DNA of 64,000 bases from Gracilimonas sp965227785 (GCF_965227785.1 NZ_OZ245785.1:1860001-1924000), one strand, 5' to 3'. Shown: positions 1 through 10,014, counted from the first letter of the stretch. Numbers and translations: made by a program. The notes: generated from the sequence alone by a model not told the origin.

Positions 1-1667
1 AAGATGCTTATTCTGCCACCAAAAAAGATAACGAATTGATTGGGGTGACTATTGACGGGGAGGTAGTCACCAACTCCCGGTTCTTCCAAAGCGGAAGCAA
101 GAGCAAGAATGCCGGAATCCGGGTTGGCCTGAAAGACAAGATTGAGAAGCTCGAAAAAGAAGAGGCGAAGGTTACTAAAGAAATTTCCAAGCTGGAAGAT
201 TACCTGCAGCAAATTGTGGAGAAATACGAAAAGCTGGATATTGGTAAGCTGAGTAAATCGCTGAAGGAAAAAGAGCAGGAAGTCCGCCGGCTGGAGCAAC
301 AACAGCACAGCCTCAGCTCCAAAGTTCAGGTTTACCAAAAAAATATCGGGGAGCTTGTTAATCGTAAAGACAACCTGAAAAGCAGCGAGGGAACGGCCCA
401 GGAAGAACTCGATTCCATTCAACCCAAGCAAAAAGAATTACAGCAGAAAATGCTGGAGCTGGATGAACAACAGCAGGAGAAAAAAGATCTGCTCGAGACA
501 TTAGAAGACGAGCGCTCCATTGCTCAAAGCCGCTATAACGATACTCAGCTCAAACATCAGGATCTTCGCAATAAAGTAGAGAACCTAGAAAAAGAAGTTC
601 AACGGGCTGAGACCGGGATTGAAAATGTAGAGAAACGGATCAAAAACCGAACCTCTATGACCGAGGAAAGTAAGGTAGAGATCGATACGCTCAGTGCCCG
701 AATTAAAGAGTTGCAATCCAGTATTGAGAAGAATGCTGAGGCTAAAAAAGAAGCCGACGAGAACCTGGAAAAAGCAGAAGAAGCAGCAGCCAAACAGCGC
801 GGAAAGATCAATGAAATTGAAAAAGAGCTGAAGGAAGTCCGCCGCCGGAAAGAGGTGAACATGGAGCTGGTGCATCACCTGGATATGGCCCGTGAGAAGA
901 TGGAGATGCAGAGTCAGGCGTTATCTGATCATATCTGGGAAACCTACGGCATCCTGATGAAGCAGATTGAAGGCGCTGAAATGCCGGAAGACAAGACTAC
1001 TGATGAAGTGAAAGAGCGCATCAGCTGGCTGAAGCAAAAGCTGAACAGCATCGGGGAAGTGAACCCGCTGGCTATCGAAGAATATAAAGAAGAGAAAGAG
1101 CGGCTGGATTTCTACGAGGAACAAATTCAGGACCTGGAAGAAGCTGAAGAACAGCTGCTTGAAACCATTGATGAGATTAACGAGACGGCCACCGAACGTT
1201 TCAACAAAACCTTTGAACGAATTCGGGTAAATTTTCAGAAGGTATTTAAAACCCTTTTTGAAGCGGATGATTATTGTGATCTTCTTATTGAGCAGGATGT
1301 GGAAGATCCTTTGGAAGCCCGCATCGAAATTAAGGCTCAACCGCGTGGTAAACGGCCATCCGGCATTTCACAGCTTTCAGGTGGAGAGAAAACACTTACA
1401 GCTATCGCACTTCTGTTCGCTATTTACCTGGTGAAGCCTTCTCCTTTTTGTGTGCTGGATGAGGTTGACGCCCCGCTGGATGATGCCAACATCGAGCGAT
1501 TTGCCAAGATGATTAAGGAATTCAGCGAAGACACCCAGTTTATCATCATCACGCATAATAAAAAGACAATGAGCAAGGCTGAGATGATGTATGGAGTAAC
1601 CATGCCGACTACCGGAGTCAGTCGCTTGGTGGGTGTGAAGCTGGACGAAGTGGAAGATGTGCTCTGA
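1..1667 (+). CDS. smc: Chromosome segregation protein SMC, C-terminal part (5' end outside window)
   Basis: The reading frame is open to the left edge, so only the C-terminal part of an SMC ATPase is present. In order, one sees the end of the hinge (FFQSGSKSKNAGIRVGLKDK, about 75-135), a long Glu/Lys/Gln-rich coiled coil (about 135-1230), and the C-terminal ATPase head. The head has the ABC signature LSGGEK (about 1372-1390), Walker B and D-loop FCVLDEVDAPLDD (about 1447-1485), and the His switch IIITHNKKTMS. SMC dimers organise and segregate the chromosome with ScpA and ScpB, neither of which is in the window. The TTG at 36 is internal, not a start. Identification is firm; the missing N-terminal head and first coil cannot be assessed. 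Confidence 0.95.
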   Translation, partial: DAYSATKKDNELIGVTIDGEVVTNSRFFQSGSKSKNAGIRVGLKDKIEKLEKEEAKVTKEISKLEDYLQQIVEKYEKLDIGKLSKSLKEKEQEVRRLEQQQHSLSSKVQVYQKNIGELVNRKDNLKSSEGTAQEELDSIQPKQKELQQKMLELDEQQQEKKDLLETLEDERSIAQSRYNDTQLKHQDLRNKVENLEKEVQRAETGIENVEKRIKNRTSMTEESKVEIDTLSARIKELQSSIEKNAEAKKEADENLEKAEEAAAKQRGKINEIEKELKEVRRRKEVNMELVHHLDMAREKMEMQSQALSDHIWETYGILMKQIEGAEMPEDKTTDEVKERISWLKQKLNSIGEVNPLAIEEYKEEKERLDFYEEQIQDLEEAEEQLLETIDEINETATERFNKTFERIRVNFQKVFKTLFEADDYCDLLIEQDVEDPLEARIEIKAQPRGKRPSGISQLSGGEKTLTAIALLFAIYLVKPSPFCVLDEVDAPLDDANIERFAKMIKEFSEDTQFIIITHNKKTMSKAEMMYGVTMPTTGVSRLVGVKLDEVEDVL

Positions 1668-1732
1668 GAACAAGGAACATTCAACATTGAATGTTGAAGT
1701 TTAGTTGGTTCGCAGCAGATAGCTAATCCTCG

Positions 1733-1764
1733 CTCCGACCGTTCTGCGTCGGAGAGAATTTTCA
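1733..1764 (+). terminator. Candidate hairpin terminator after smc
   Basis: CTCCGAC (1733-1739) pairs perfectly with GTCGGAG (1748-1754) across an 8-nt loop, followed by AGAATTTT. The T tract is short and interrupted, so termination is only plausible. A second small palindrome, CAACATTGAATGTTG, lies just after the smc stop near 1683. The gap 1668-1836 holds no gene. Confidence 0.35.
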
Positions 1765-1836
1765 CCAGGTTCTTTTTAAATACTCCCAAACCAATATATT
1801 CCCGTCATCATCATTTCCTGAATCAACCCATTAGTT

Positions 1837-2772
1837 ATGAAGTGTCGCATTCTGGTTTTTCTGATTTTATCACATCTCTTAATAGCCTGCCAACCCGAGA
1901 AAAAGCAGCCTGATTTCGAGGAGCTTCCTATTTCAGCTCAAACTATTTCTATGTTGGGGGACACCCTGAAAACGGATATTCAGGGAATTCCCGAACGATA
2001 TTTAATTCGGATAGATTCGCTGAGCAAGCTGGCTTATCAGGAAGACCGCATGGTGGACCACATGATTTGGGAAGCCCGCAAAACAGCCTATGCCGGAGAT
2101 TACCGTCAGACGGTTGAGCTTTTTACCGATGCTATCAACGAATTCCCCAATGAGCCAAGATTGTACCGACATCGCGGTCACCGATACATTACGCTCCGGG
2201 CTTTTGATTTAGCCATTAATGATTTTCAGCGAGCTGCAAAACTTTTTGAAGGACAGTCCGACATCACCGAAGAAGACGGCTTACCAAATGTGCAAAACAT
2301 TCCACTCAGCACGCTCCAAACCAATACCTGGTACCATCTTGGGCTCGCTCATTACTTAAAAGGTGAATACGGGCAAGCCAATCTGGCGTACGAAAACGGA
2401 CTTCAGGTTTCCGACAATACAGATATGCGCGTGGCTTTTTTATACTGGAAATATATGACGCTTCGAAAACTGGGCCGGGATGCTGAAGCCGGTGCTTTGC
2501 TCGACCAGGTTTCTCCCGAAATGGAACTGATTGAAAATACCAGTTACCATGAGCTGTTGATGGTGTTCAAAGGCGTTTTCACTCCGGATGAAATCATCAC
2601 TGAAGAAAATTCCGAACTTGATAATGCCACACTGGGTTACGGACTTGGCTTCTGGCACCATATAAACGGCCGGGAGGAGCGAGCCAAAGAAATCTGGCAG
2701 GGAGTGTATGAAGCCGGAAACTGGGCTGCCTTCGGGTACATTGCCAGCGAGGCTGAGCTGGCCCGGGATTAA
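1837..2772 (+). CDS. TPR-containing lipoprotein of unknown role
   Basis: 311 aa. The N-terminus is a lipoprotein signal: hydrophobic stretch, then LLIAC with the lipidated Cys at residue 18. The mature protein is alpha-helical with TPR-like repeats at roughly residues 85-215 (DYRQTVELFTDAINEFP, AINDFQRAAKLF, YGQANLAYENGL), which suggests a protein-binding scaffold anchored in the envelope. The stop codon overlaps the start of the next gene by one base (TAATG at 2770-2774), so the two are probably translationally coupled. No enzymatic motif is visible and the specific function is unknown. Confidence 0.8.
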   Translation: MKCRILVFLILSHLLIACQPEKKQPDFEELPISAQTISMLGDTLKTDIQGIPERYLIRIDSLSKLAYQEDRMVDHMIWEARKTAYAGDYRQTVELFTDAINEFPNEPRLYRHRGHRYITLRAFDLAINDFQRAAKLFEGQSDITEEDGLPNVQNIPLSTLQTNTWYHLGLAHYLKGEYGQANLAYENGLQVSDNTDMRVAFLYWKYMTLRKLGRDAEAGALLDQVSPEMELIENTSYHELLMVFKGVFTPDEIITEENSELDNATLGYGLGFWHHINGREERAKEIWQGVYEAGNWAAFGYIASEAELARD

Positions 2773-4481
2773 TGGGCTGGTTTATTGGCATATCAGGTAA
2801 TAGTCAACCCTTTAAAAACCAGCTTAAATCTCTTTCCTCAGGTCATGATTTCTGTGCTGAATCCAAGTCTTTTTATTTAGCCGGGGGAGGTATTCCTGAA
2901 ACCACACACTTTCACAAAGATGCTCCATCTAACTCTGGCTGGATAGCTTCAGGAGTGGGTATTTCTGCCGGAGAGAATCCGAAATTATTTAGTCAATCTG
3001 ACTGGAAGCAGGTGATCCAAAATGAAGCCGGCTATTTCCACCAGCTCAATGGGCATTTTGCAATTTGCAGATGGAATGAAGAACAAGCTGAACTGATTAC
3101 CGATCAGCTGGGAATGCGGAATGTTTTTATTCATAAAGGCGATGATTTTGTACTCTTTTCAACGCGCCTCGACTGGATAAAAAAACTAATTCCGGATACT
3201 TCATTAAACTGGGAAAGGTTTGGAAGTCGCTGGCTGACCATTAATCAATTTTCACAGGAAAGTTTTATACATGGAATTGAGCCACTTTCACAAAGTGGCT
3301 ATGCTACCATTAATTCCAGAGGGGTTAACATTTCCAATAAGCGATGGAACTACGGCCATCGTGAAGTCACTTCGCAGAACTACTTAGACTCTCTGTCAAG
3401 CTTTAGCACATTACCTCTAAAAAGTGGATTTCCTGTTTCGTTAGGCCTATCAGGCGGATTAGATTCCCGCACTCTTTTTGCGATTCTTCTTCAGCAACCT
3501 AAATCGAACTGGACAACTCATACTTTTGGTGAAGAAAACCATCCGGATTTAAAAACGGCGACTTTATTAAGTCACCTTTATGATAAAACGCATTATGTTT
3601 TTCATGAGTCGGTTCCTGAAGCCAAAGATATCGAGGAGTTTCTTCCTGATTTTATCGGACAAACCGCCCTCACTTCAACCCCTTCACATTATGTTGGATT
3701 TCAAGCCTACAGAAAAATTCAGGAGCTGGGGTTAGCCGTTATTGATGGGGGATTCGGAGAAATTGCCAGACGCCGTTTCATGAACAACCTTCTTTTAAGA
3801 GCTCGAAAAGCTTTAATTAATAAAGATGTTTCAGCTCTGATACCATTTATACGTCTTCAAAGAGCCGATATTTTTACCCAAGAATGTAATAGTGCAATGA
3901 TTTTTGGTTTGAAAGAAGAACTTCAGCAAGAAATCAACGCCATGCCAGACATCGCTAACATTGGAATAGAAAACTGGCTGGATTTATTCTCTGTGCGAAC
4001 TCGCGTCCCAAACGCAGCAGGTCCCGAACAAGCACGTTCTGACAGTGAGCTACTTAATTATATGCCTTTTTTACAACCGGTTTTAATTGAGTTAGCACTC
4101 AATCTCCCTTTGAAAGACCGAAAAAATGCTCGTGTTTTCCGCTCCTTTATCAAAACAAATGCCCATGAACTTCAGACCGAACCTCTCATAAAAGGTAATT
4201 ATTCCTATCCTTATTGGATGAAAGATTACACTTCTGCCGTGTGGATGAGAATTAAAAACAAGCTTGGAATGAAATATGAAAGCTCTCAAACCATCGACTT
4301 CCTGGTGACCATAGAAGAGTATGTCAGAGATCTTCATGGGTCACAGTCGGTAAAGGAGTTCCCGGCTTATGAGCACACAAAAATCAATCAGTTAATTACC
4401 GGCTTTTATGATGACAAGAACTATGACCTTGCTCATCAACTAAACTGGTGGCTGGCATTTGAAGTTTTCCGGAGACTCTGA
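2772..4481 (+). CDS. Asparagine synthase-like ATP-pyrophosphatase lacking the glutaminase cysteine
   Basis: 569 aa with the two-domain layout of AsnB: an N-terminal Ntn-hydrolase-like glutaminase domain (about 1-190) and a C-terminal synthetase domain with the PP-loop SGGLDS near residue 226. True AsnB starts Met-Cys-Gly-Ile, with Cys2 as the glutaminase nucleophile after Met removal. This protein starts MGWFIGISG, with no Cys at or next to position 2. It should therefore be unable to hydrolyse glutamine and may use ammonia or catalyse another ATP-dependent amide or adenylation reaction. Similar Cys-less homologues occur in lasso-peptide and polysaccharide clusters, but no such partners are seen here. 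The start is fixed by the TAATG overlap with the upstream lipoprotein gene. It converges on metZ with only 14 bp between them. Confidence 0.8.
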   Translation: MGWFIGISGNSQPFKNQLKSLSSGHDFCAESKSFYLAGGGIPETTHFHKDAPSNSGWIASGVGISAGENPKLFSQSDWKQVIQNEAGYFHQLNGHFAICRWNEEQAELITDQLGMRNVFIHKGDDFVLFSTRLDWIKKLIPDTSLNWERFGSRWLTINQFSQESFIHGIEPLSQSGYATINSRGVNISNKRWNYGHREVTSQNYLDSLSSFSTLPLKSGFPVSLGLSGGLDSRTLFAILLQQPKSNWTTHTFGEENHPDLKTATLLSHLYDKTHYVFHESVPEAKDIEEFLPDFIGQTALTSTPSHYVGFQAYRKIQELGLAVIDGGFGEIARRRFMNNLLLRARKALINKDVSALIPFIRLQRADIFTQECNSAMIFGLKEELQQEINAMPDIANIGIENWLDLFSVRTRVPNAAGPEQARSDSELLNYMPFLQPVLIELALNLPLKDRKNARVFRSFIKTNAHELQTEPLIKGNYSYPYWMKDYTSAVWMRIKNKLGMKYESSQTIDFLVTIEEYVRDLHGSQSVKEFPAYEHTKINQLITGFYDDKNYDLAHQLNWWLAFEVFRRL

Positions 4482-4495
4482 GTGCTGAAAAGTCT

Positions 4496-5656
4496 TCAAC
4501 CCAACGCCTGCTCAATATCCTCCCAGATGTCTTCTACGTTTTCAAGACCAATAGACAAACGAATCAAACCCTGGGTAATGCCTACCTTTTGGCGTTCTTC
4601 TTCCGAAAGCTTAGAGTGTGTGGTTGAGGCCGGATGAGTTGCAATCGTCCTTGAATCTCCCAGATTGGCCGTAAGAGAAAACATCTTCAGGGAATCCAGG
4701 AAATTACGTCCGGCTTCCAGCTCGCCTTTGATACCAAAAGTCACAATTCCGCCACCCATCGCCATCTGCTTTTTTGCAATTTTGTAGGCCGGGTGATTTT
4801 CAAGAAACGGGTATTTCACCCACTCCACCTGTTTGTGCTCTTGCAGTCGTTTTGCTATTCCGAGGGCGTTTTCAGAATGTCGCTCCATTCTAATGTGCAG
4901 AGTTTCCAGACTCTTGGATAACATCCAGGCGTTAAAAGGCGAAAGACACGGACCCGAATGGCGAGCAAAAGCTTCTATTTCATCAATTAAATCCTGACGT
5001 CCCACAATAGCACCGCCCAGCCCACGTCCTTGCCCATCAATGTATTTGGTTGCAGAGTGTATCACCAGGTCTGCACCAAACTCAATAGGGTTTTGAATCA
5101 CCGGAGTTGTGAAGCAGTTATCGACTACATAAATCAGATTGTGTTCTTTGGCTATTTCCTTTGCTTTAGCCAGGTCGATTATATCCAGTGCCGGGTTGGA
5201 TGGTGTTTCAAGGTATAGAATCTTGGTGTTCGGGGTGATTGCCTCTTCCCATTCATCCATATTGTTTGCCGAAACATAATTCGTTTTGATATTCCACTTT
5301 GGGAAAATCTGGGTAAACAGTTTGTGGGTAGATCCGAATACCGAACGGGATGAAAGCACTTCATCGCCGGCATCCAGCAATGCTGCAAAAGTTGAAAACA
5401 CGGCAGCCATTCCGGAAGCGGTAGCCCAGCCCGCTTCTGCTCCTTCCATCAAAGCAATTTTGTTGATGAATTCATCTACCGTTGGGTTGGAATACCTACT
5501 GTAAACATTCCCCTCTTCTTCGCCTGCAAACATAGCCCGCATGTGTTCTGCATTATCGAACACATAGCTGGAAGTCATGTAGATGGGCGTAGAGTGTTCG
5601 CCAAATTTTGTCCGTTCAGTTTGGGTACGTATCGATTGCGTTTCTTTGCGCTTCAT
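4496..5656 (-). CDS. metZ: O-succinylhomoserine sulfhydrylase (Cys/Met metabolism PLP enzyme)
   Basis: 386 aa, the usual length for the Cys/Met-metabolism PLP family. YSRYSNPT (52-59) is the conserved N-terminal phosphate-binding motif. SATKY places the Schiff-base lysine at about residue 204 and is followed by GQGRGLGGAIVG, a pattern seen in MetZ-type sulfhydrylases. The expected reaction is O-succinyl-L-homoserine plus sulfide to homocysteine in methionine synthesis, in the cytoplasm. Cystathionine gamma-synthase or methionine gamma-lyase are the main alternatives, since the family is hard to split by eye. It is transcribed alone; no SAM riboswitch is recognisable in the short space before it. 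Confidence 0.8.
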   Translation of the reverse strand: MKRKETQSIRTQTERTKFGEHSTPIYMTSSYVFDNAEHMRAMFAGEEEGNVYSRYSNPTVDEFINKIALMEGAEAGWATASGMAAVFSTFAALLDAGDEVLSSRSVFGSTHKLFTQIFPKWNIKTNYVSANNMDEWEEAITPNTKILYLETPSNPALDIIDLAKAKEIAKEHNLIYVVDNCFTTPVIQNPIEFGADLVIHSATKYIDGQGRGLGGAIVGRQDLIDEIEAFARHSGPCLSPFNAWMLSKSLETLHIRMERHSENALGIAKRLQEHKQVEWVKYPFLENHPAYKIAKKQMAMGGGIVTFGIKGELEAGRNFLDSLKMFSLTANLGDSRTIATHPASTTHSKLSEEERQKVGITQGLIRLSIGLENVEDIWEDIEQALG

Positions 5657-5718
5657 AATCTTCGAATATATGAGTGTGAGTTCTTCGAAGAGAAGATAGC
5701 AAGAAAGTGTAAAGGTGT

Positions 5719-8220
5719 TTAATTCCCTACAAAAAACACGGCATTCCCAAACAGAAGCTTACCATTGTGCCAAAAACCGCGGAACAAGGGATTATCTACC
5801 ATATAAACCACATGTCCGGCGCCCATATTTTGAACTCCGAAAGCGAGAGTGTGCTCCAGAGATTCTTTCGCTTTATTCCCAACAAAACCGCTTCGATGCG
5901 CGTCTGGTTTTGCCGCTCCAACATTCCATCCATTTTCCAGGTAATCAAAAGCTGATGTGCCGAGTTTCAGTGACATATACTTTTCATCATATCCAAATGC
6001 CAGCGGGTGTGATATGTCCATCGTTATTTCAAAAATACTGCCTGGATTAAAATACTGTGCACGCTCGCGTGAGGCTTCCCCATACTTTTGAAGCTTGTCT
6101 TCGGGGTCTTCACTTTCCTCATTCTCCCGCTCTTTTCTCTTCAGGTTGAAGCCATCCTTTCCGGCCAAGTCGTTATTGGCACCTCCAACCGCAATCAAAG
6201 TGCCTCCGGAACGTACCCATTCTTTGATGGCATCCATTTCTCCGCTTCCGATGGCACTGCCATAGGTATCAGGCAGAATGAGGACATGGTACTCATCCCA
6301 ATTTACCGACCCAGCATCATCTATATTAATGAGGTTTACAGGATAGTTGATTTGCTGATCGAAGTAGTTCCAAATATGACCTACCATATTAGAGCTGGTT
6401 CCTTCGCCGGAAAACAAAGCCACTTTAGGCTTCTCGATATATCGCACATAAGATGACCCAAAATCTTTTCCTGAATCCACAAAGCCCGTAGCTACGGGAG
6501 TGATAATACGGTTCAACAGATTTGCCTCATCCTTTACAATTTCATCAAATCTATCTCCCAGTTTTTCATTTCCGTTGCGCGTAATAATTAACGTACCGGG
6601 GGCATATTCTTTATCATTCAAGGTGAAGGCTTTTTCAGCAAACCGAACGGCAACACCTTCATCCAGTAAACGGGCAAGGTATCTCAAATCCTCGATGGAA
6701 TTCCACTTTGCGAGGTACGCATAGGGTTTGTCAATGACCGGAGTAAGCTCATCTTCCATACTCATGGAAAGAGGTTCTGTATCCAGCTGACCTTTGATCG
6801 CATAGCCATCCACACCGTAGGCATAATGCATTTCCCAGGCTGTGATATCGTAAGTAAGCGAATCTGCAAGTTCCGGTTTTGGCTCAAATAACACCCGAAC
6901 CAGTGTCCCTTTGGGCTGATATGTACTAATCACATAATCCCCCTTCTCAACAGAAACACGACCGGTTTCACCCTTACTAAAATCATATCCATTTGCATTG
7001 GAAGAGCGAGTGGCCACTCCAAAATCGATGCGCTGATTTACCAAATATCTGAGTAATCGTGATACTTTATCCGGATTGCTGCTCTTTTTTACCACAAACG
7101 TTTTGTATTCCCCGGCTCCGTTTCGGTTTGTGTTGGTGAAATAATCCGAAAACTCCTGAATGACCCGCTTTGAATTTTGGGCGGTAATCTCCACGGTGGA
7201 AAGTCCGCTTACGGTGTGATGTGTTAGACGGTCGTCCAGAGTTAGCGTATCACCTTCGGCTGTAATCACTCCTCGCCCGGCAGAACTATGACCGGCCTGC
7301 TCATAGGTCATCCCGATAGCCCCGTTAAATGTAGGCCATGTGTCGCCATAGCTTGGGTAGAACAGGTCAAATACCTCGCGTGTAAAGTACAGCCAGTTTT
7401 CTTCATCAAAATATTTAGTATGATTCTTACCGATCATGGTCTGAAACTGTCGCTGCCAGTCCGTGATCGCCATATGGAAAGGCTCGGCTGCCGGAGCAAA
7501 ATAGTAGGGTGAATTGAATCCCTGCTCATGAAAATCCACATGTACATGAGGCATCCATTCATTATAAACCCGGATTCGCTGCTGACTTTCCACCTGTGTT
7601 TGCCAGGCCCAATCACGGTTCAGATCAAAGTAATAGTGATTGGTTCTGCCCCCGGGCCAGGGCTCATGATGTTCACGTGTTTCCGGATGCACATTCTTTT
7701 TCTCCCCAACCACGCTGCGATACCAGTTCACATATCGGTCACGACCGTCCGGATTTACCATCGGGTCCATAATAACTACCGTATTTTCCAGCCAGTTGGT
7801 GTTTTCTGTGATCAGTTTATACACCGTATTCAACGCTGCTTCGCTGGATGAGGTCTCGTTTCCATGCACGTTGTAACTCATCCACACAATCGCTTTTTGG
7901 TTGGGTGTTGGTGTTCCTGCTTCCAGATCGGCCAGTTTTAAATTATTGGTTCGGATTTCATCCAGGTTTTGGTGATTGGCCTCAGTTGTCACTACGGCAT
8001 AGACAAGTTCGCGACCTTCGTTGGTTGTTCCATATTGTGTAAGTGAAACCATCGGCGATTCTTCAGCTACGTACCGGAAATAATTCATCACTTTATAATG
8101 GGGTGTCCATTTTTCACCCAAATCATATCCTAAAAACTCAGCCGGTGACTGAAGCTGAGCGAATGCACTTCCGGTTAACATGAAACAAGCTGTAACCGCT
8201 GCTAAAACAAATTTCTTCAT
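5719..8220 (-). CDS. Secreted M14-family zinc carboxypeptidase
   Basis: 833 aa with a Sec signal peptide ending GSAFA|Q near residue 21. The N-terminal catalytic domain shows the M14 zinc motif HGNE (His119, Glu122), the NPDGRDR substrate-binding segment (about 156-162) and a downstream histidine in HVDFHEQG (about 227-231). This is the carboxypeptidase A-like metal site. The C-terminal half (about 560-800) resembles the glutamine-amidotransferase-like domain often fused to M14 peptidases in Bacteroidota (DEYHVLILPDTYGS, SGGTLIAVGG). It probably degrades proteins or peptides in the periplasm or outside the cell. It lacks a T9SS tail. Family assignment is firm; the substrate is unknown. Confidence 0.87.
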   Translation of the reverse strand: MKKFVLAAVTACFMLTGSAFAQLQSPAEFLGYDLGEKWTPHYKVMNYFRYVAEESPMVSLTQYGTTNEGRELVYAVVTTEANHQNLDEIRTNNLKLADLEAGTPTPNQKAIVWMSYNVHGNETSSSEAALNTVYKLITENTNWLENTVVIMDPMVNPDGRDRYVNWYRSVVGEKKNVHPETREHHEPWPGGRTNHYYFDLNRDWAWQTQVESQQRIRVYNEWMPHVHVDFHEQGFNSPYYFAPAAEPFHMAITDWQRQFQTMIGKNHTKYFDEENWLYFTREVFDLFYPSYGDTWPTFNGAIGMTYEQAGHSSAGRGVITAEGDTLTLDDRLTHHTVSGLSTVEITAQNSKRVIQEFSDYFTNTNRNGAGEYKTFVVKKSSNPDKVSRLLRYLVNQRIDFGVATRSSNANGYDFSKGETGRVSVEKGDYVISTYQPKGTLVRVLFEPKPELADSLTYDITAWEMHYAYGVDGYAIKGQLDTEPLSMSMEDELTPVIDKPYAYLAKWNSIEDLRYLARLLDEGVAVRFAEKAFTLNDKEYAPGTLIITRNGNEKLGDRFDEIVKDEANLLNRIITPVATGFVDSGKDFGSSYVRYIEKPKVALFSGEGTSSNMVGHIWNYFDQQINYPVNLINIDDAGSVNWDEYHVLILPDTYGSAIGSGEMDAIKEWVRSGGTLIAVGGANNDLAGKDGFNLKRKERENEESEDPEDKLQKYGEASRERAQYFNPGSIFEITMDISHPLAFGYDEKYMSLKLGTSAFDYLENGWNVGAAKPDAHRSGFVGNKAKESLEHTLAFGVQNMGAGHVVYMVDNPLFRGFWHNGKLLFGNAVFFVGN

Positions 8221-8393
8221 ACTTTCGGGGTAAATATTCCTTTTTAAAAGTTGGTTAATGGTAGGTATTCAAAAGCGAGTGCACAAGTAAATTTTAAATA
8301 ACTGTGGCAATATGTTCTCAACTCTAATCCCCATTATCAAATCTGTTATCTTTTATGTATGATTAATGGAATGCCAAAACTCAATTATATAGC

Positions 8394-9983
8394 GTGATTA
8401 TAAGCAGCAGTAACAGCCAGGTTGCCCCCATCAAACGCATCGCCGCCATCGACATTGGCACCAACTCTTTCCACGCCATTATTGTAGACGTTTACTCAGA
8501 TGGCAGTTTTCGAACACTCGACAAACTCAAAGAAATGGTTCAGCTGGCCAAAGGCGGAATGGGCAAAAGGTTATCGGAGGGGGCTTTTAAACGTGGCCTA
8601 ACAGCGCTGAGAAATATCAAGCGACTTGCCGATAGCTACGAATGTGAGGAAATTCTGGCTTATGCAACCAGTGCCATTCGGGAAGCAGAAAATGGCGGGG
8701 AATTCATTCAAAGAAGCATTGATGATATTGGCATCAAAATGAATGCTATTCCCGGACGCGTTGAAGCTGAGCTAATTGGGTTGGCTGTTCGTCACGGAGT
8801 AAAACTTACCGAAGAACCGGTCTTAATGGCTGATGTGGGTGGCGGTAGCGTGGAGTTTCTCATCGGGAATGAGAAGGACTTCTTTTTTACCGCCAGCAAG
8901 AAAATCGGGGTTTCGCGAATGACGGAAATCTTCAAGCCTGAAGACTCAATTACTGAAGAAGACATACAAAAACTGGAGAATCATTATGAAGAACAGCTCC
9001 GAGATGTGGCCCAGGCATTTGCCCAACACCGTGCAGATACCATTATAGGTTCCTCAGGAACGATGGAGAACATCGCTCAGATGATAGCTGCCCGCAAGGA
9101 GAAGTCCATCGATGTGACGCTGAACGAGATGGAGTTTTCAGCGGAAGAATTTAAAAAGTTCTATGAGTGGTTTATCACACTCACTAAGAAAGAGCGCAAG
9201 AAAGTTGCCGGGCTGGACACCAAGCGGGTGGGTTTTATCAATACCGGTGTGGTACTACTGGATTTTCTAATCCGGAAGTTTGGAATTAAAAACGTAAAGA
9301 TCTCATCTCAGGCACTTCGCGAAGGCATTGTGATCCGCTATCTGAAGAAAGACATGATTGGACTTCAGTGGTCGGGTGCTTTTGCCGATCCAAGGCGAAG
9401 AAGTGTGTTTGAACTGCTTAGAAAAACCAACTGGCATGAAGCGCATTCCCGACACGTTGCCAATATGGCCCTTACCATTTTTGACGCTCTGGAAGATAAA
9501 CTGGAGCTAACTTTGGACGACCGTGAACTGCTGGAATATGCCAGCTATCTGCATGATATCGGGTATTATATTTCTCACTCCAAACACCACAAACACGCCC
9601 TGTATATCATCCGGCATTCCGATCTAAAAGGATTTAAAGAGGACGAAATTGAGATTATTGCCAATGTCGCCCGCTATCACCGGCGATCAACTCCCAAAAA
9701 AAGGCACGGCGAATACTGGAAAATGCCACCGGCTATTCGAAAAAGAATTCGAAAACTTTCAGGTATTCTGAGGGTAGCTGACGGTTTAGACCGAAGTCAT
9801 TACCAAAACGTTAAAGACCTGCAGGTCTTTTCTGAAGAGAAACAGATTAAGCTGAATATTCGAACCGAGGGAGAACCCTACCTGGAAATTTGGGGAGCTG
9901 AACGTAAATCTGATCTGCTAAAAGAGGTGACCGGAAAAAAAATCAACATTGAACGGGTAATTGAACCGGCATATATCGGGTAA
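8394..9983 (+). CDS. Ppx/GppA family phosphatase with HD domain
   Basis: 529 aa, starting with GTG at 8394. The N-terminal domain has the actin-like ASKHA phosphate-binding motif AIDIGTNSFH (about 19-28) and a second glycine-rich loop MADVGGGSVEF. These are typical of exopolyphosphatase / pppGpp phosphohydrolase. The C-terminal third carries an HD-type helical domain (HSRHVANMALTIFD, YASYLHDIGYYISHSKHH). The long Ppx form with an HD domain hydrolyses polyphosphate and/or (p)ppGpp, linking phosphate storage with the stringent response. Which substrate dominates cannot be told from sequence. It is transcribed divergently from the M14 peptidase gene and stands alone. Confidence 0.88.
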   Translation: MIISSSNSQVAPIKRIAAIDIGTNSFHAIIVDVYSDGSFRTLDKLKEMVQLAKGGMGKRLSEGAFKRGLTALRNIKRLADSYECEEILAYATSAIREAENGGEFIQRSIDDIGIKMNAIPGRVEAELIGLAVRHGVKLTEEPVLMADVGGGSVEFLIGNEKDFFFTASKKIGVSRMTEIFKPEDSITEEDIQKLENHYEEQLRDVAQAFAQHRADTIIGSSGTMENIAQMIAARKEKSIDVTLNEMEFSAEEFKKFYEWFITLTKKERKKVAGLDTKRVGFINTGVVLLDFLIRKFGIKNVKISSQALREGIVIRYLKKDMIGLQWSGAFADPRRRSVFELLRKTNWHEAHSRHVANMALTIFDALEDKLELTLDDRELLEYASYLHDIGYYISHSKHHKHALYIIRHSDLKGFKEDEIEIIANVARYHRRSTPKKRHGEYWKMPPAIRKRIRKLSGILRVADGLDRSHYQNVKDLQVFSEEKQIKLNIRTEGEPYLEIWGAERKSDLLKEVTGKKINIERVIEPAYIG

Positions 9984-9984
9984 T

Positions 9985-10014
9985 AAAAAAGCTCCGACGC
10001 AGAGCATCGGAGCT
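9985..10014 (-). terminator. Rho-independent terminator shared by converging genes
   Basis: AGCTCCGA (9990-9997) pairs with TCGGAGCT (10007-10014). Read on the minus strand, the stem is followed directly by TTTTTT (complement of 9985-9990), so it ends the M28 peptidase operon. On the plus strand the tail (ATATTA) is weaker, but it lies just after the Ppx stop and may act both ways. Confidence 0.75.

Noticed and set aside
585..1340. Long minus-strand frames under smc
   Set aside because: They are shadows of the coiled-coil codon pattern of smc.
1837..4481. Lasso-peptide cluster based on the Cys-less asparagine synthase homologue
   Set aside because: No leader peptidase, RiPP recognition element or precursor peptide was found nearby.
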